DNA of 64,000 nt from the NCBI RefSeq assembly GCF_002300165.1, contig NZ_MLCE01000008.1, positions 62,001 through 126,000 of the forward strand, given 5' to 3'. This DNA comes from Streptomyces sp. Tue6028. Lineage in GTDB: Bacteria > Actinomycetota > Actinomycetes > Streptomycetales > Streptomycetaceae. Shown piece after piece: positions 62,881 through 64,000 of this stretch. The translations under genes and the position numbers were made by a program. Every line of letters begins with the position of its first letter. Within the stretch, counting starts at the first letter, position 1. A model generated the notes under the pieces. That model was given only the letters and a program-made list of their open reading frames with translations. It did not search any database and was not told where the DNA came from.

Positions 62881-63905
62881 CGGAGCACCTGCGGCAGCAC
62901 CTTGGGCAGGCCGAAGCGCGCGAAGAGGTCCGGGTCGAGGAAGGCGGTGATCCGCGCGATGCGCGCTCCGCGTACGCCGAGCGCAGGCGCTGCGTGCGCG
63001 TCGCGCAGATCCGGAACATGTGCGCCGGTCACATCGAGCACCTGCAAGGAGTGCGCCCGGTACGCGCCGTCCGCGCCCCTCTCGTACGACCCCACCGCGG
63101 GCTGTCCGTTGGCCCCCGTCGGCAGCATCCGGACCCGTCCCGGCTCGCCGACCCGCGCCCCCAGGAAGCGCAGCACGTCCTTGGTGCCGCGGAACCAGTC
63201 CAGGTGAGGAGGCATCTCCAGTTCGACGCCGTCCTGGAGGAGCTCCAGCAGGGCGTCCATGTCGGCGTGCTCGAAGGCCGCCATGTAGCGGTCGATCAGC
63301 TCGCGGTCCCGGGCGACGTCCGGTTCGGTCACCAGGTCCTCCTCCGGCGCCACCTCGTCGAGCCGGGCACGCGCGCGCTGGAGGGTGCTCTTGACGGCCG
63401 CGGTCGAGGTCCCGAGCAGCGCGGCGACCTCGGGCGCGCGCCAGGCCAGCACGTCCCGCAGGATGAGCACGGCCCGCTGCCGGGCGGGCAGGTTCTGGAG
63501 CGTGGCGACGAGCGCGAGCCGCAGGCTCCCCCGGGCCGCCACCACGGTCGCCGGGTCGACGAGCGCGTCGGGCAGCGGCTGGAGCCACTCGACGTCCGTC
63601 GCGGGGGCCCTCAGCGGCTCCTCGGGCGCGTCCGAGGGTCCGCCGAGGCCGGCGGGCAGCGGACGGCGCACACGGCCCTCCAGGGCCGTCAGGCACGTGT
63701 TCGTGGCGATCCGGTGCAGCCAGGTCCGCAAGGACGCGCGGCCCTCGAACCCGCCGTACGCCCGCCAGGCCCGCAGATAGGTCTCCTGGACGAGGTCCTC
63801 GGCGTCGTCCACCGATCCGAGCATGCGGTAGCAGTGCGCGAGCAGCTCCCGCCGGTACGGGTCCGTGAGCCGTACGAACTCCTCGCGGTCGGTCGTCGCA
63901 GTCAT
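62877..63905 (-). CDS. ECF sigma factor with SnoaL-like C-terminal domain (TIGR02960/SigG type)
   Basis: A 342-residue extracytoplasmic-function sigma factor. Region 2 is YRRELLAHCYRMLGSVDDAEDLVQET (core GSVDDAEDLVQET), region 4 shows LPARQRAVLILRDVLAW and EVAALLGTSTAAVKSTLQRAR. The C-terminal about 130 residues form a SnoaL-like domain (DRYMAAFEHADMDALLELL), as in TIGR02960/SigG factors, which lack a separate anti-sigma and use this domain for control. It heads an operon with a TIGR03086-like protein and an exporter. Confidence 0.9.
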   Translation of the reverse strand: MTATTDREEFVRLTDPYRRELLAHCYRMLGSVDDAEDLVQETYLRAWRAYGGFEGRASLRTWLHRIATNTCLTALEGRVRRPLPAGLGGPSDAPEEPLRAPATDVEWLQPLPDALVDPATVVAARGSLRLALVATLQNLPARQRAVLILRDVLAWRAPEVAALLGTSTAAVKSTLQRARARLDEVAPEEDLVTEPDVARDRELIDRYMAAFEHADMDALLELLQDGVELEMPPHLDWFRGTKDVLRFLGARVGEPGRVRMLPTGANGQPAVGSYERGADGAYRAHSLQVLDVTGAHVPDLRDAHAAPALGVRGARIARITAFLDPDLFARFGLPKVLPQVLR

Positions 63906-63947
63906 GCCCGCTCCCTTCCCGCCGGCCCACGCCCGGCGGCTCCCGCG

Positions 63948-63989
63948 CCGGTACGGACCGGCGGATCGTTCACCGGTACAGACCGGCGG
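63948..63989. repeat. Direct repeat upstream of the ECF sigma gene
   Basis: CCGGTACNGACCGGCGG occurs at 63948-63964 and 63973-63989, 25 bp apart, with one difference. The pair lies about 45-85 bases upstream of the sigma-factor start and ends near the window edge. It could be a regulator site or a promoter duplication. Confidence 0.5.
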
Positions 63990-64000
63990 GGCGGCGAAAA

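Overview
The window is a stretch of high-GC actinobacterial chromosome, almost certainly from a Streptomyces. The evidence is the very GC-biased third codon position, frequent GTG/TTG starts, many genes of families that are common in Streptomyces (DUF5925-AAA, DUF4328, DUF5685, DUF6529, streptogrisin-type proteases, Rpf-like lytic enzymes, an SflA-like SepF paralogue) and a dense, mostly monocistronic layout. From memory, not a search, gene content and order resemble the S. coelicolor SCO17xx region. I see no tRNA, rRNA, CRISPR array, insertion sequence or prophage.

Layout. 1-10.7 kb: the tail of a membrane protein, a membrane-anchored GH39-like glycosidase, an AAA ATPase, DUF72, a GntR/GNAT/DUF402 group, a methyltransferase, a 44-residue ORF, a GNAT protein, a TagF-like membrane glycerophosphotransferase and a DUF4328 protein. 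10.9-14 kb: a sortase-anchored copper LPMO facing a secreted lipase, then a MarR regulator divergent from a cupin gene with two operator-like dyads between them. 14.1-18.6 kb: an SOS mutagenesis cassette, dnaE2 plus an ImuB-like Y-family protein, behind a LexA box. 18.8-22.3 kb: two secreted streptogrisin-like proteases flanking a slipin. 22.6-30.8 kb: a six-gene operon (ABC permease, FAD/NAD(P) protein, ABC ATPase, two flavin monooxygenases, DUF1684) with its solute-binding lipoprotein encoded divergently; this looks like uptake and oxidative breakdown of an organosulfur or amino-acid-like compound. 31-40.5 kb: a DUF5685 protein with an extraordinary cysteine tail, an SflA-like division protein, an acyl-CoA dehydrogenase, an MFS exporter, a PIG-V-like mannosyltransferase, a PAP2 phosphatase, an I78-type inhibitor and a WYL regulator.

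40.6-48.2 kb: a branched-chain-amino-acid-type ABC system whose two permeases and first ATPase are fused into one 1016-residue protein, then two Rpf/LysM cell-wall lytic proteins, one with a long structured leader. 48.7-54.7 kb: two unknown proteins and the housekeeping order aroH-tyrA-cmk-plsC-der. 54.8-57.3 kb: YidB, an unknown exported protein, and a DUF6529 membrane protein translationally coupled to a Rieske protein. 57.4-60.6 kb: a Nudix/winged-helix regulator, an ADP-ribosylglycohydrolase and a YcgL/RlaP-type nucleotidyltransferase in one operon with a repeated operator-like element in front, plus a second nucleotidyltransferase that overlaps it tail to tail. 60.7-63.9 kb: an ECF sigma factor, a TIGR03086-like protein and a DHA2 drug exporter in one operon.

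The parts I find most worth following are the Nudix/ARH/nucleotidyltransferase locus, the monooxygenase-ABC operon, the fused LIV transporter with its Lys-to-Arg Walker A partner, the catalytically degenerate ImuB with a LexA box, and the cysteine-tailed DUF5685 protein.
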